64,000 bases of DNA. Origin: Aporrectodea caliginosa (lineage: Eukaryota > Annelida > Clitellata > Crassiclitellata > Lumbricidae). The stretch is taken from the NCBI GenBank assembly GCA_020284085.1, contig JACEVL010000341.1, forward strand, positions 186,001-250,000, read 5' to 3'. Shown here piece by piece: positions 1 through 10,071 of this stretch. Within the stretch, counting starts at the first letter, position 1; each line of letters begins with the position of its first letter. A program made the translations under genes and the position numbers. The notes beneath the pieces were generated by a model. The model did not search any database. It had not been told where the DNA came from and saw only the letters and a program-made list of their open reading frames with translations.

Positions 1-219
1 TGGGACCTACGATTGTGCCTACAGTTTTCCCACATCATGCCACTGTGGGCGCTATGAATGTCGTTCTAATTAAGGGATGGTCAGATGTATTTTGTATATT
101 TGGTATATTCAATCTCAAAAGTACACAATCCTACCCAGACTATGCACTTTAGAGACTGGATTGAACAACTCTAAATGTATCTAATGCATGACATAGAAAA
201 AAGTTTCAGTTTCTCTGAC
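1..219. other. No recognised feature
   Basis: AT-rich sequence at the window edge. I see no convincing open frame, RNA gene or element terminus. Confidence 0.4.
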
Positions 220-775
220 AATTATTATATTCAAGTTTACATCATTTATTGTATCACAAAAACAAAGAAACAATGGATCAGTTAAACCTTAAGTTAAGTC
301 TTACAACCATTTCAGAGTTTTATGGAAATGATTATACTGCAATCAACCATCAATTAAATGACAAAAATTGCAACCATTGGAACAGTTAATATGAAACCAG
401 TTCTGAACAATAAGAAATAAAATATTGTTTCATCTCAACTTCACTCTAACATATTATAAACATATTTCTACAAAAGTAATTGTATTAAGGCTAACACAAG
501 GCATCGTATCACAGAGAAGACAAACAACAGTTAAACCAGTCCTAAATCATAATTATTTTAAAGTTTCATCTAAATCTGTTGCAGTTAACACCATCTAACA
601 AATCAAAAACAGTTTATATTAACGCAATTCAAAATAATAACAAGTATATATTGCTTTTAATTAAACCATTGTAAAATTACCTTAACATATTCCGCACATA
701 TTGTAAGAAAATAATTATATTGGAGTAAACATCATTCATCGTATTGCAAAGAATGAGAAACAAGAGTAGTATAGT
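220..775. repeat. Degenerate direct repeat, about 240-bp period
   Basis: Three related stretches start near 230, 490 and 728. Each has a block resembling TTACATCATTTATTGTATCA, followed by an A-rich AAAGAAACAA-type segment and then a GTTAA(A)CC motif. The copies are diverged and no coding frame is kept. This could be an old tandem duplication or the outer part of the inverted element that follows. Confidence 0.3.
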
Positions 776-1937
776 TAACCCTGTAACGATGAGTGTGTAC
801 TAAAAGTGACTGGGAACCAATGCAGATCATTGCTAAAGTGTTAAATATAACAATATGGAACAAATGGCTTCAATTTATAATGTGTCACCACCACTGCATA
901 TATTTGTAGTGAGATTGCTGCTTCTTCTGCACCCTCTAACCGACTGAGCTATAGAAGTACACTGACCATGCACTGTCTGTTGGAATATTAAATGGCAAAA
1001 GAGAGGACTGGCCACCTGCCCTTATAAGCAGGGACTAAGAAAATGAAGTCGCTACTATTTCATTCTCATGGCTGCCTCAGGTTTAGCTTACAACACTGCT
1101 CCTCTTCTACTTATAATAATTATGTTAACATAAATAGACAACTATAATATTAGCCTTTTCCTATCCTATATCCTGTCCCATGGACATTTTGAATTGACGT
1201 CAAAATTCTCTGGCCCGTGGCAGGTGACATAAAGCTAACCTTTGTCTGTTGCTATCCTTTGGTTGGTGTGATTATAAGCAGTAATGCATAACTCCTGTGA
1301 CCTGTTGCATACATACATACATATAAATATCTATGTATGTACATACTCATATACATATCCCACATACATACATACATACATATGCTGTTATACACACATA
1401 CATACAGACCCACTAACATCCCTACTGGTCCAGAGGCATTTCCAAAATAGTTATTTAGTAGATATGCAGTTCATATTCAGTAAAATATTAGGATTCCTGT
1501 GGACGGACATAGAACTTTTATTGGATAGGCAAACTTTATACTCTTGAGACATAATAATTAAGAAATAACACGTTACTAATCAGGAACAAATCAAAATTAG
1601 CTTACGGGAACAGCAGTCCCTTAAAGGCTACCATGGGTATGAAGTGCTAGCGACTTCAGTTTCTTAGCCCCGGCTTATGATGGCAGGTGGCCAATCCTCT
1701 CCTTCACTGTCTAATATTCCCAGCAACAGTGTATGCTCAGTGTACTTATTATAGCTTAGTTGGTTAGAGGATCCAGACGAAGCAGAAACCTCAAAACGGA
1801 TATCTGCCTTGGTGGTAACATGTTATAAGTTAAAGACATGTGTTCCATACGGTTAGGCTATATTTCAGACTTTAACAATAAGCTGCATTGGTTTCCCAGT
1901 CGCTTTCAGTACACTCTCGCCATTACAGTGTTAGAGC
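776..1937. mobile_element. DNA element with long imperfect inverted repeats
   Basis: The segments 776-1090 and 1605-1937 are imperfect reverse complements over roughly 310 bp. Matching landmarks are GAC(T)GGGAA..CCAATGCAG, GGCCACCTGCC and GAAGTCGCTA. About 510 bp separate the arms, with a (CATA)n tract and no transposase. Both arms carry a tRNA-like A-box (TAGCTTAGTTGGTTAGAGG at about 1752-1770, and its inverse near 935-955), so the arms could alternatively be two inverted SINE copies. No target-site duplication could be fixed. A non-autonomous element with long TIRs is the simplest reading. Confidence 0.5.
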
Positions 1938-2497
1938 ATGGCTTAACAATATAAAGTTCAAGTATTTCAGCACTAAACGTCTTAAATATCTAATAATTTC
2001 ACCATACAACTAGTAGTAAGAAATAAATTTCATACTTACAGCGCTTGCATACGACTGTCTATACACAATCAAATATTGTAAAATTAAATTATGCATGAAT
2101 ATATTGGCCAATATTATACTGTTATACTACACTACGTTATAGGCTTCCTCTGATTATTTAATTCCTCTGATTATTGTATACCTCTGAAGTAAACAATTAC
2201 TCTAGTAAACAAGCTAATAAATATAGTTCCACACAGGAGCATAATTTAGTACTAAGGCAAGAGATGAAGGTCTACAGGTCTGCAAAATTTTCAAGTAATG
2301 ATGCCGCTCAGTACGGTATGATAGGTTCGTTGATGGTAGAATGATAAGGCTTTGTTGCTTCGCTGTTGCTCCGCGTTGCTTTGTGGAATGATAAGGCCGT
2401 TAATCTTCCTCAAGGTCACTGCCATAACATAACACAACCATGCCAGCACTTTTGTATTGGTACTTAAATGTTGCTATATTGCGCATTTAGAAACAGG

Positions 2498-2590
2498 CTT
2501 ACACAAATTCAAATGCTAGAATTAAGACACTGTTATTCGCATAATATGTGAATAACAGTGTCTTAGTTATATCATATGAATTTGTGTAAG
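2498..2590. repeat. Near-perfect hairpin (93 bp)
   Basis: The core 2523-2565 pairs TAAGACACTGTTATTCGCA with TGTGAATAACAGTGTCTTA, with one G:U-type mismatch and a 5-nt loop. Outer arms CTTACACAAATTCA (2498) and TGAATTTGTGTAAG (ending 2590) extend the stem past an internal loop. The length and loop resemble a pre-miRNA, but a small palindromic MITE is at least as likely. Confidence 0.6.
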
Positions 2591-4364
2591 TCTATATATA
2601 TATCAAAAGTAAGGAAGGCATATAATTAAACATCAAGGACACTGACTAGTGCACACAGAACAAACAATACATCATCTAAATAAAGAAGATCAGACCTCAA
2701 GCCAACAAGCCATGGAATTGTGCTGTCTTAACCTACAGGTCCACGAGCCAGGGTCATCTGTTCTCACCACTTCATCTTACCACCACCAAAAGTGTCCAGT
2801 CATTGTACTATGTTTGCACAGGGTATTTATGGAAGAGACATTTCGCAAGGGGTGCTTATAGAGCAGGCATTTACAAGGCGTGCTTATGAAACAGACATTC
2901 AATACCTGTATAACCTGGAGTGGATTTAAATACCCAAGTAACCATGCAATTTCAAGGTTGACAGCCTAGTATGCTAACCATTGACTAATAAAGCCAGAGG
3001 TCACTGTTTAAGGACCTTATGCAAGTCCTTAACCTAATTGTTCAGAGCCATCAATGTTCTGTTGCATGGTCAGGTGTGAACTTGTGAACTTTGAAAGGAG
3101 GGTAATATCAAATACAATTATTGTATTGATTATTGTGCACCAGTTTGAATCGTACCAAAGCCATTAACACATAAAAAGTTACCTAACGCCATGTAATTTG
3201 CTACTATTCTCATACTTTCAGTTAAACAGACCAAGATATTGATAGTTTAAATGGTAGGCCTACGTCAAAAATTGCACATGCAGATATTCACTACAATTCA
3301 ATAAGCACCATAAAAACAGTCTTAGTCATACAGTTATTATCATCATTAATAATAATTAATAACTTCTAAAGCGCCTGTGTATAGTGCGCAAGACCAATAA
3401 CCGATTGAACACAAAAAAACAAGTTGTAGTCGTATTAACATCCAGGTCAGTCTGTTGAGAGACTGTCTACGGTGGATAAACAATTTGAAAAAGTGAAGTT
3501 TCAGGCTGATAGCAAAATGCACTTGTGACTGAGCAGGACGAGCCAACACGAGAAAGGATCTAGCTGAAAAGTGACCCTAAGACTGGTGAACTATGCAAGA
3601 TTCGATGGAAAGAGAAGCAGAGGCAAGCCAAGACTACTCTATAGATAGATACTACTGTATAAATGAGGAAATAACATTACAGACTAACACTAAGGATGAG
3701 TAATGGACTTCACAAATGACCGAGGACAATGGAGATCATTTATTCGTACCCATCACAGCCAAAATGGCGGGGGTCCGGAACTGAATATATATTATATATA
3801 CGCATGCTATAATGTGCATATACACTCACCTCTTAAGTCTTGTAAAAAAATTAATGCCGATTTCTACTAGAACGATCCAAATGGATAAATTACAACAACT
3901 GACCGTTTTATAATTGAATTTTCAATTAAACCATCGAACACTGGTTTCTTTATTTGAAATTCCGCCAGTTGTATTCACCGATCTGATAGGTTGTAGTAGA
4001 ACGCAGAGGCAGCATATAGGTCATCTCCGTCCGTGACCCTCTCCCCATCCCTCTCCCGTAACCTTCTCCCCATCCATCTCCTCAGCCTACAACGGTGATG
4101 TCGCTTGTTTACCGATTGAATCCACCGCTGCGCCTTAATTACCCCTCCATACCTCCCACCACGACTCTGACACGCGGCCCAGATTCGTTAAGTCTGCGCA
4201 ATACGAGGGCCAATGATGGTCCTTCATCTCACTGTGGGTAAACTGTTGGCTCACCGTATGCAAGACTAAGGCCCACATTTTTTTGCGACAGTCATCGAAA
4301 TCATCGCAAAGTGGGGAACGACCACACTAGGCCGACGCCTCGAGAAAGCCAACGGGTGCCCCTA
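2591..4364. other. No gene recognised
   Basis: Apart from a short (TA)n stretch near 2594 and scattered AT-rich sequence, I see nothing supportable. The open frames here are short and show no motifs. One TAGGCCTA octamer is at 3255-3262. Confidence 0.4.
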
Positions 4365-5434
4365 GTGGCTCGCAATGGGAGCGATGGGGAAAGGCTGTCT
4401 GGGAAGATTGTGGTCAAAAGTCACACCTAGGTTGCGGACAGGAGAATTTGCTATGAATGTGTGAGTGGATACAGAGTCAAGGCTGAGGGAAATAGAGGGA
4501 TCTGGGATTTTCTTGAGTTGCTCACGGAGGCCTATAAGAATGAATTCAGTTTTAGAGGGGTTGAGGCACAACATGTTTGAAGTCATCCAGGAGGAGATTT
4601 GTTTTACCACACCAAGGAGATGATCTATGGAGTCGGCGAAGCTGCTGGGAGAGAATGAAATGAATAATTGGGTGTCGTCAGCGTATAGGTGATGGTCAAC
4701 TGAGGATGCTTTGATGAGTGAGCTGAGTGGAGTAGTGTAAAGGATGAACAATAGGGGCCCAAGAACAGAACATTGCGGAACACCACAGGTGACAGGGCAT
4801 GATTGCGATGAGGTTTCTGGTGTTTTAACAGAGAAAGAGCGGGAAGAGAGATAGGTCTGAATCCAGAGGAGAGCAGTGTCGGTAAAACCGAACCAGGTAG
4901 ACAGTCTTTGGAGTAAAATGTTGTGGTCAATGGTGTCGAAAGCTGCAGAAATATCAAGGAGGCACAGACAGGAGACTTGTTGATGAGAAATGGCAGAAAC
5001 AAGTTTATTGTAGAGGCAAGTGAGAAGGGTTTCGGTTGAGTGCCGCTTGGTAAAACCAGACTGGTGTGGGTTAAGGAGTGAGTTTGAAGTCAGGTAATCA
5101 TTTATCCGAGACAGGACTATGCGTTCGGTTAGTTTAGAGATGAATGACAGGTTGGAGACAGGTCGGTAGTTTGAAAGGATTTCTTTATCAAGTGATGGTT
5201 TCTTGAGAAGTGGAGTGACTAAAGAATGTTTGAAGAGGAGGGGAAAATTGCCAGTAGACAAGGAGAGGTTGATTATTTTGGTGATGATGGGAACGAGAAT
5301 AGATGAGCAGTCTTTCAGTAAGGAGGTAGGTATAGCAAAGATCTTTGGGTATAGGGTCAAGTTCACACTGCTTATTTGGAAGAGATTGTAACAGATGGGA
5401 TATTTCAATCTCTGACGTTGGTTAGAAGACAGAT
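4365..5434 (-). mobile_element. LINE (CR1/L2-like) fragment: reverse transcriptase domain
   Basis: Read on the minus strand, this encodes a non-LTR reverse transcriptase. Visible motifs in order are PLLKKP, NYRPVSNLSFISKL, QSGF..HSTETLL, the catalytic DISAAFDTIDH, GVPQ.SVLGPLLF, the active-site YADD (HLYADDTQLF), then WM.SN.LCLNPSKTEF and NLGVTFD. A frameshift lies near 5340-5360, because the CELDPIPK-type motif is in a different frame from the following LLKDCS. The C-terminal thumb and 3' UTR are missing on the left, so the copy is dead. It is the downstream half of the LINE whose endonuclease lies at 10072-11310. The two halves are separated by the transposon at 5435-10067. Confidence 0.88.
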
Positions 5435-5466
5435 CGCGGGCTGAGGATTATCTGGCTCTATGTCCA
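5435..5466 (+). repeat. Left terminal inverted repeat
   Basis: 32 bp, an exact reverse complement of 10036-10067. Begins CGCGGGCTGAGG and ends GCTCTATGTCCA. Preceded directly by AGAT. Confidence 0.9.
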
Positions 5467-5640
5467 TAATTGGTCGTTTTTGCGTTATTGGTGTCGTTGA
5501 ATTGCCTATTTCAAGGGGCTCTATGTCCACCTAAAATGAACATTGTTGGATCAATGCTTACCTTTTTATCAACAGAATTATTTAGCTCTATGTCAAATTT
5601 ATTTATGTACTTCAGAGTTATAGAGCTCTATGTCCACCAG
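5454..5640 (+). promoter_or_regulatory. Subterminal GCTCTATGTCCA repeats (left)
   Basis: The inner 12 bp of the TIR, GCTCTATGTCCA, recurs as direct copies at about 5455, 5518 and 5629, plus a degenerate copy (GCTCTATGTCAA) at about 5584. Another copy lies at 9829-9840, and the inverse is in the right TIR. Repeated subterminal motifs of this kind are commonly transposase-binding sites. That role is inferred. Confidence 0.6.
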
Positions 5641-5673
5641 CCAACCAGCTCGCTTGGTTATGTTATTACTATC

Positions 5674-5714
5674 ATGGCGACAAAAAGAGTTCTTAATTTT
5701 ACTTTGAGCGAAAG
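5674..5714 (+). CDS. Possible first coding exon of the transposase
   Basis: An ATG at 5674 opens a short frame reading MATKRVLNFTLSE, and AG|GTTATA at 5714/5715 could be a donor. A pyrimidine-rich acceptor TTTGATTCTTGTAG ends at 6135. Joining them (phase 2) makes an AGT codon and continues exactly in the transposase frame just before its duplicated acidic/cysteine module. If correct, the 5939-6135 part of the long frame is intron. The donor is weak, so this is a hypothesis. Confidence 0.3.
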
Positions 5715-5938
5715 GTTATAATTTAAGTGTCTTATAATGACTAACAATTTACAATATTTATGTTAAGATGCTACAGTAACTTTCCATTAAGTTTCTCTAT
5801 TTAGTTGTAGATCATTACCATAATAATCGTGATCCATGAGCCGACGACACTGAAGACACTGGCCCGGATCGGGAGCGCTCCTCTGTTTTTGAGTTGCGCT
5901 ATATAAATACTCGATTACGATTGCAAAGGCCCGTAGCT

Positions 5939-8900
5939 ATGGCATTGTTTCCAATGCACGCGTTATTAATTAGTCTAGTCTTGTTTCCACAGATCTGTTT
6001 TGCACCAATCCTAGATATCATCCGCACACGCCCTGTTACATTCTCCTCGTTGCCCATTTCCATCCATAATTGTCATCATCACAGTTTATATATCTCTGCC
6101 GTATGGTATGCACATTGTATGTTTGATTCTTGTAGTAATAGTTACTGTGATCTGGAGTTAGGCGTCAGTGACGGTGAAGTTGAGAACGATGAAATGATCT
6201 GTGACATGGAGAATGATAATTACAATCAGACTTTTTGTGACAAATGTGGAACATTTAGTTTCGACGGCTGCAGTTGCAACCACAAAGAAATAGTTGATGA
6301 AGAACATAGTGACGGTGAAGTTGAGAACGATGAAATGATCTGTGACATGGAGAATGATAATTACAATCAGACTTTTTGTGACAAATGTGGAACATTTAGT
6401 TTTGAGGGCTGCAGTTGCAACCACAAAGAAATAGTTAGCGATGAACATAACTGTACGGTTCAACCAGTTGAAAGACCAATGGGACGTACTCACAAACGAA
6501 CCGAAATGCCATTAACGAGAAAGAGAAATTTAAATAAATTGGAATGGGTATGTGTCAAAAGAAAGAAGCTACGTCAAGAAGGACAGTCATATTTAATGAC
6601 CTCTGGTAAGATGGCAGCCAGAAAGGCAGTGCAGTCTTGCAAGATTGATCACGAGACATGTCGCTTTAAATGTGCCAAAAAGTTTGATGACTTGGCTCGA
6701 CAAGCTATACATGTGGAACACTGGTTGCTTGTGGATGATGACAAACGTAATTTTTACATCAATACAACGATATTGAAAAACAAGTCCAGAACACGCAGGG
6801 CAGAAAACACAATCAGGAAGAAAGTTAGCTATTCGTTTTTCTTTTTTGGTGGAGAAAACAAAGTTAGAGTTTGCAAAGAATTCTATCTTAAGACACTCAA
6901 TATTGATGCAAAGAGAATACGCAATGCACACCACAGCAAGAACTTGGTTACTGGCAAACCATCTTCATACATACGTGGAAAGCATGTTAAAAAAACATGT
7001 CAACCATTTCGTGAATCAATTCGAAGACATATTGAATCTATACCTGTGATTGAGAGCCACTACTGCAGGCGTGACACTAACAAGTCATATATTAACGGGC
7101 AGCTGAACATGCAAATTCTATATGAACAATATGTTGATTACTGTCATCAGAAAGGTGAAATTCCAGCAAAAACACACATATACCGCCATATCTTCAACCA
7201 TGAATACAACATTGCATTTATGAAGCCAAAGAAGGATCGCTGTGACATCTGTGAAATGTCAAAGATGAGTAAGGTGTCAACAGCAGATGATTCAGATCAA
7301 GAACACACTGCTCACATACTAAGAAAAGTGGAAACTCACAACGAAAGAACCTTTGACAGAGAACATCACAATAAATGCATAGTCTGCTTTGACATGCAAA
7401 ACGTTTTAGCCTTGCCACTGGCTAATGTATCCAATTTCTTTTACAAAAGAAAACTCAATGTCTATCATCTTACTGCGCACTGTTCCCTTTCAAAGCAGAG
7501 TTATGGTGTACTGTGGCCGGAAACGCTAAGTGGTCGAACAGGAAATGACATTGCAAGCGGTCTTGTCCAAATGTTGGAGATCATAGTAAAGGATCACCCA
7601 GACATAGCAGAAATGACACTATGGAGCGACTCGTGTGTACCACAAAATCGAAATAAAGTTATGGCGCTTGCTCTTATGTTGTTTGTTCATCACCATCCAT
7701 CTTTGAAAGTGCTTACACAGAAGTTTTGTGAACCTGGACATAGTGAAATACAAGAAATCGATAACCTGCACAGTCAGATCGAGAAAGTACTGCAATCGTG
7801 TGAAGTTTATAGTCCATTAGGGTTAGTTCGTGTTTTATGCAAAACTCCACGTCACAAACCAATTAAACTAAGACAACTGAGAAAGGAGGATATGAAGGAC
7901 TACCACAGTGAAGCAAACAAATTCAGATTTGACTGCATTCCTTTCACCAAAGTAAAAGCAATTGAGTATTCTTCGGAGACTGCGATGACTGTTAAGTACA
8001 AAATGAGTTTCTCAAATGTTTGGTATGAGTGCAACATAAAACCGATAACATGCTCGAGATACAAACAGCAGCCCGTATTGTTGAGAATACCCCAAAACAG
8101 TACAGATAATCAGAAGTTGAATGTTGAAAAGATTAAAGACATTACATCCATGCTAGACTTCATGCCAGAGACAGATCGTCAGTACATGAAAACCTTGATA
8201 AGTGCCAGTTTAAAGTCTGACTCTCAAGTTAAAAACCAGAAGTCAGTATTAGAACCAGTTCCTGATCGTCGCAAGAAAAAACGGAAGTCAGTTTTAGAAC
8301 CAGTTCCTGATCATCAAAAGAAAAAACAGAAGTCAATTTTAGAACCAGTTCCTGATCATCACAAGAAGAAACAGAAGTCAGGTTTAGAACCAGTTCCTGA
8401 TCATCAAAAGAAAAAACAGAAGTCAGTTTTAGAACCATTTCCTGATCATCACAAGAAAAAACAGAAGTCAGGTTTAGAACCAGTTCCTGATCATCAAAAG
8501 AAAAAACAGAAGTCAGTTTTAGAACCATTTCCTGATCATCACAAGAAAAAACAGAAGTCAGGTTTAGAACCAGTTCCTGATCATCAAAAGAAAAAACAGA
8601 AGTCAGTTTTAGAACCATTTCCTGATCATCACAAGAAAAAACAGAAGTCAGTTTTAGAACCATTTCCTGATCATCACAAGAAAAAACAGAAGTCAGTTTT
8701 AGAACCAGTTCCTAATCATCGTAAGAAAAACCAGAAGTCAGTATCAAAACCAGTTCCTGGTTTAATCCAGAAGTCAGTATCAGAACCAGTTCCTGATCAT
8801 CGCAAGAAAAACCAGAAGTCAGTATCAAAACCAGTTCCTGGTTTAATCCAGAAGTCAGTATCAGAACCAGTTCCTGATCGTCGCAAGAAAAAACAGAAGT

Positions 8901-9394
8901 CAGTTTTAGAACCAGTTCCTAATCATCGTAAGAAAAACCAGAAGTCAGTATCAAAACCAGTTCCTGGTTTAATCCAGAAGTCAGTATCAGAACCAGTTCC
9001 TGATCATCGCAAGAAAAACCAGAAGTCAGTATCAAAACCAGTTCCTGGTTTAATCCAGAAGTCAGTATCAGAACCAGTTCCTGATCGTCGCAAGAAAAAC
9101 CAGAAGTCAGAATCAAAACCAGTTCCTGGTTTAATCCAGAAGTCAGTATCAGAACCAGTTCCTGATCATCGCAAGAAAAACCAGAAGTCAGAATTAAAAC
9201 CAGTTCCTGGTTTAATCCAGAAGTCAGTATCAGAACCAGTTCCTGATCATCGCAAGAAAAACCAGAAGTCAGTATCAAAATCAGTTCCTGATCGTCGCAA
9301 GAAAAGCCTGAAATCATTATCAAAACCAGTTCCTGATTGTGAGCATGTGATAAACAGTGCCAGTGTTAGAAGTCACAAGAAAAAGCAGAAATGA
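5939..9394 (+). CDS. DDE-like transposase with C-terminal repeat tail
   Basis: This is a long uninterrupted frame of about 1150 codons from the first in-frame ATG. The frame is open upstream to about 5894, and a spliced start at 5674 is possible. N-terminal part: two copies of a 47-residue module with FCDKCGTFSF and C.C.H cysteines. Middle: a conserved region with ESHYCRR, KPKKDRCDICE and FCEPGHSEIQEIDNLHSQIE. Three acidic positions in an RNase-H-like layout are CFDMQ (Asp codon 7391), LWSDSC (Asp codon 7628) and HSQIE (Glu codon 7781). This resembles the uncharacterised DUF7869-type family of animal proteins, by recollection only. The tail (8229-9340) is dozens of lysine-rich repeats. The terminal inverted repeats around it argue that it mobilises this element. 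The reading frame is intact, so the copy may be recent. Confidence 0.75.
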   Translation: MALFPMHALLISLVLFPQICFAPILDIIRTRPVTFSSLPISIHNCHHHSLYISAVWYAHCMFDSCSNSYCDLELGVSDGEVENDEMICDMENDNYNQTFCDKCGTFSFDGCSCNHKEIVDEEHSDGEVENDEMICDMENDNYNQTFCDKCGTFSFEGCSCNHKEIVSDEHNCTVQPVERPMGRTHKRTEMPLTRKRNLNKLEWVCVKRKKLRQEGQSYLMTSGKMAARKAVQSCKIDHETCRFKCAKKFDDLARQAIHVEHWLLVDDDKRNFYINTTILKNKSRTRRAENTIRKKVSYSFFFFGGENKVRVCKEFYLKTLNIDAKRIRNAHHSKNLVTGKPSSYIRGKHVKKTCQPFRESIRRHIESIPVIESHYCRRDTNKSYINGQLNMQILYEQYVDYCHQKGEIPAKTHIYRHIFNHEYNIAFMKPKKDRCDICEMSKMSKVSTADDSDQEHTAHILRKVETHNERTFDREHHNKCIVCFDMQNVLALPLANVSNFFYKRKLNVYHLTAHCSLSKQSYGVLWPETLSGRTGNDIASGLVQMLEIIVKDHPDIAEMTLWSDSCVPQNRNKVMALALMLFVHHHPSLKVLTQKFCEPGHSEIQEIDNLHSQIEKVLQSCEVYSPLGLVRVLCKTPRHKPIKLRQLRKEDMKDYHSEANKFRFDCIPFTKVKAIEYSSETAMTVKYKMSFSNVWYECNIKPITCSRYKQQPVLLRIPQNSTDNQKLNVEKIKDITSMLDFMPETDRQYMKTLISASLKSDSQVKNQKSVLEPVPDRRKKKRKSVLEPVPDHQKKKQKSILEPVPDHHKKKQKSGLEPVPDHQKKKQKSVLEPFPDHHKKKQKSGLEPVPDHQKKKQKSVLEPFPDHHKKKQKSGLEPVPDHQKKKQKSVLEPFPDHHKKKQKSVLEPFPDHHKKKQKSVLEPVPNHRKKNQKSVSKPVPGLIQKSVSEPVPDHRKKNQKSVSKPVPGLIQKSVSEPVPDRRKKKQKSVLEPVPNHRKKNQKSVSKPVPGLIQKSVSEPVPDHRKKNQKSVSKPVPGLIQKSVSEPVPDRRKKNQKSESKPVPGLIQKSVSEPVPDHRKKNQKSELKPVPGLIQKSVSEPVPDHRKKNQKSVSKSVPDRRKKSLKSLSKPVPDCEHVINSASVRSHKKKQK
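6167..6448 (+). repeat. 141-bp in-frame tandem duplication in transposase
   Basis: Two copies start at 6167 and 6308 and are almost identical at the DNA level. Each encodes an acidic segment (SDGEVENDEMICDMENDN) followed by a Cys-rich motif (FCDKCGTFSF..C.C.HKE). The high identity points to a recent duplication that kept frame. The cysteines could bind zinc. Confidence 0.85.
8229..9345 (+). repeat. Coding minisatellite (Lys/Pro-rich repeats)
   Basis: Early units of 45 bp encode KSVLEPVPDHQKKKQ-type repeats. After about 8700 the pattern becomes an 81-bp higher-order unit that alternates KSVSKPVPGLIQ with KSVSEPVPDHRKKNQ. All length changes are multiples of three, so frame is preserved over about 1.1 kb. 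The product would be a strongly basic extended tail. The antisense strand is also open, an artefact of the repeat. Confidence 0.92.
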
Positions 9395-10035
9395 GGTTAA
9401 TGACAAAAAATAAGCAGAATTATTAAGAAAAGCAAAACTGGAAAACTATATTGAAGCAGTTCCTTAAAAAATCTAACGTTCCATTTTCCAAAAATATAAA
9501 ATGAGTAACAGTCATTGTAATTAGTTTAGTTAGCCATCAAGTCTTATTGGTAATCCCATTATTACTGACAGTGAGTGTTTCAGTATTAGGCATACTCAAT
9601 TTTATTGTTTTTTTATTTTCATTCATGGCTAATTTAGTATTAACTATGGAGTCATAATTAGTAAGCTACAACACAGTAACTGCTGGTTTCCATGCTTTGG
9701 GTTCAAAGTGAAAGAAATGTAGTTTATGATGCATAACTTGACTATAAAGACCAACTTTGATAGTAATAAATGACTGTTTACACTGTTGCTGTGTTCACAA
9801 CAACCATTGTATGCACTGAGTGTTATACGGCTCTATGTCCATTTTATACATCGGGCATTCTTTTAAAAAATTCATAAAAACTTTTGCACATTTTTTTAGC
9901 AGCATTTTCCTATATACAATGTTACTGTATTAACAGATGAACAAATACAGTCAGTTACATTTGCAATATTTTCATTATTCCTTTGGAGCTTGTATGTTGA
10001 ACTTTAAAATTTGAATATCTCGGAATTGTACTTTT
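9395..10035 (+). other. 3' flank of the transposase inside the element
   Basis: AT-rich non-coding sequence between the stop codon and the right TIR. It contains one more GCTCTATGTCCA motif at 9829-9840. A cluster of AATAAA-like A/T runs (e.g. AGTAATAAATGAC near 9763) could supply a polyadenylation signal. Confidence 0.5.
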
Positions 10036-10067
10036 TGGACATAGAGCCAGATAATCCTCAGCCCGCG
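10036..10067 (-). repeat. Right terminal inverted repeat
   Basis: Exact reverse complement of 5435-5466. Followed directly by AGAT (10068-10071), the second copy of the target duplication. Confidence 0.9.
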
Positions 10068-10071
10068 AGAT

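Larger units (their letters stand above)
5435..10067 (+). mobile_element. 4.6-kb DDE-type DNA transposon, intact ends
   Basis: Perfect 32-bp terminal inverted repeats, starting CGCGGGCTGAGGATTATCTG, lie at 5435-5466 and 10036-10067. AGAT at 5431-5434 and 10068-10071 is a 4-bp target-site duplication. The element interrupts a LINE on the other strand, so removing it brings LINE endonuclease and RT regions together. It carries one long transposase ORF and AT-rich flanks with repeated subterminal motifs. The 4-bp duplication excludes classical hAT (8 bp), Mutator (9-11 bp), mariner (TA) and piggyBac (TTAA). I do not assign a superfamily. Families with 4-bp duplications, such as Sola2-like elements, are candidates. 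Confidence 0.85.

Noticed and set aside
8229..9323. Antisense open frames across the transposase tail
   Set aside because: They are shadows of the coding repeat with no independent signals.
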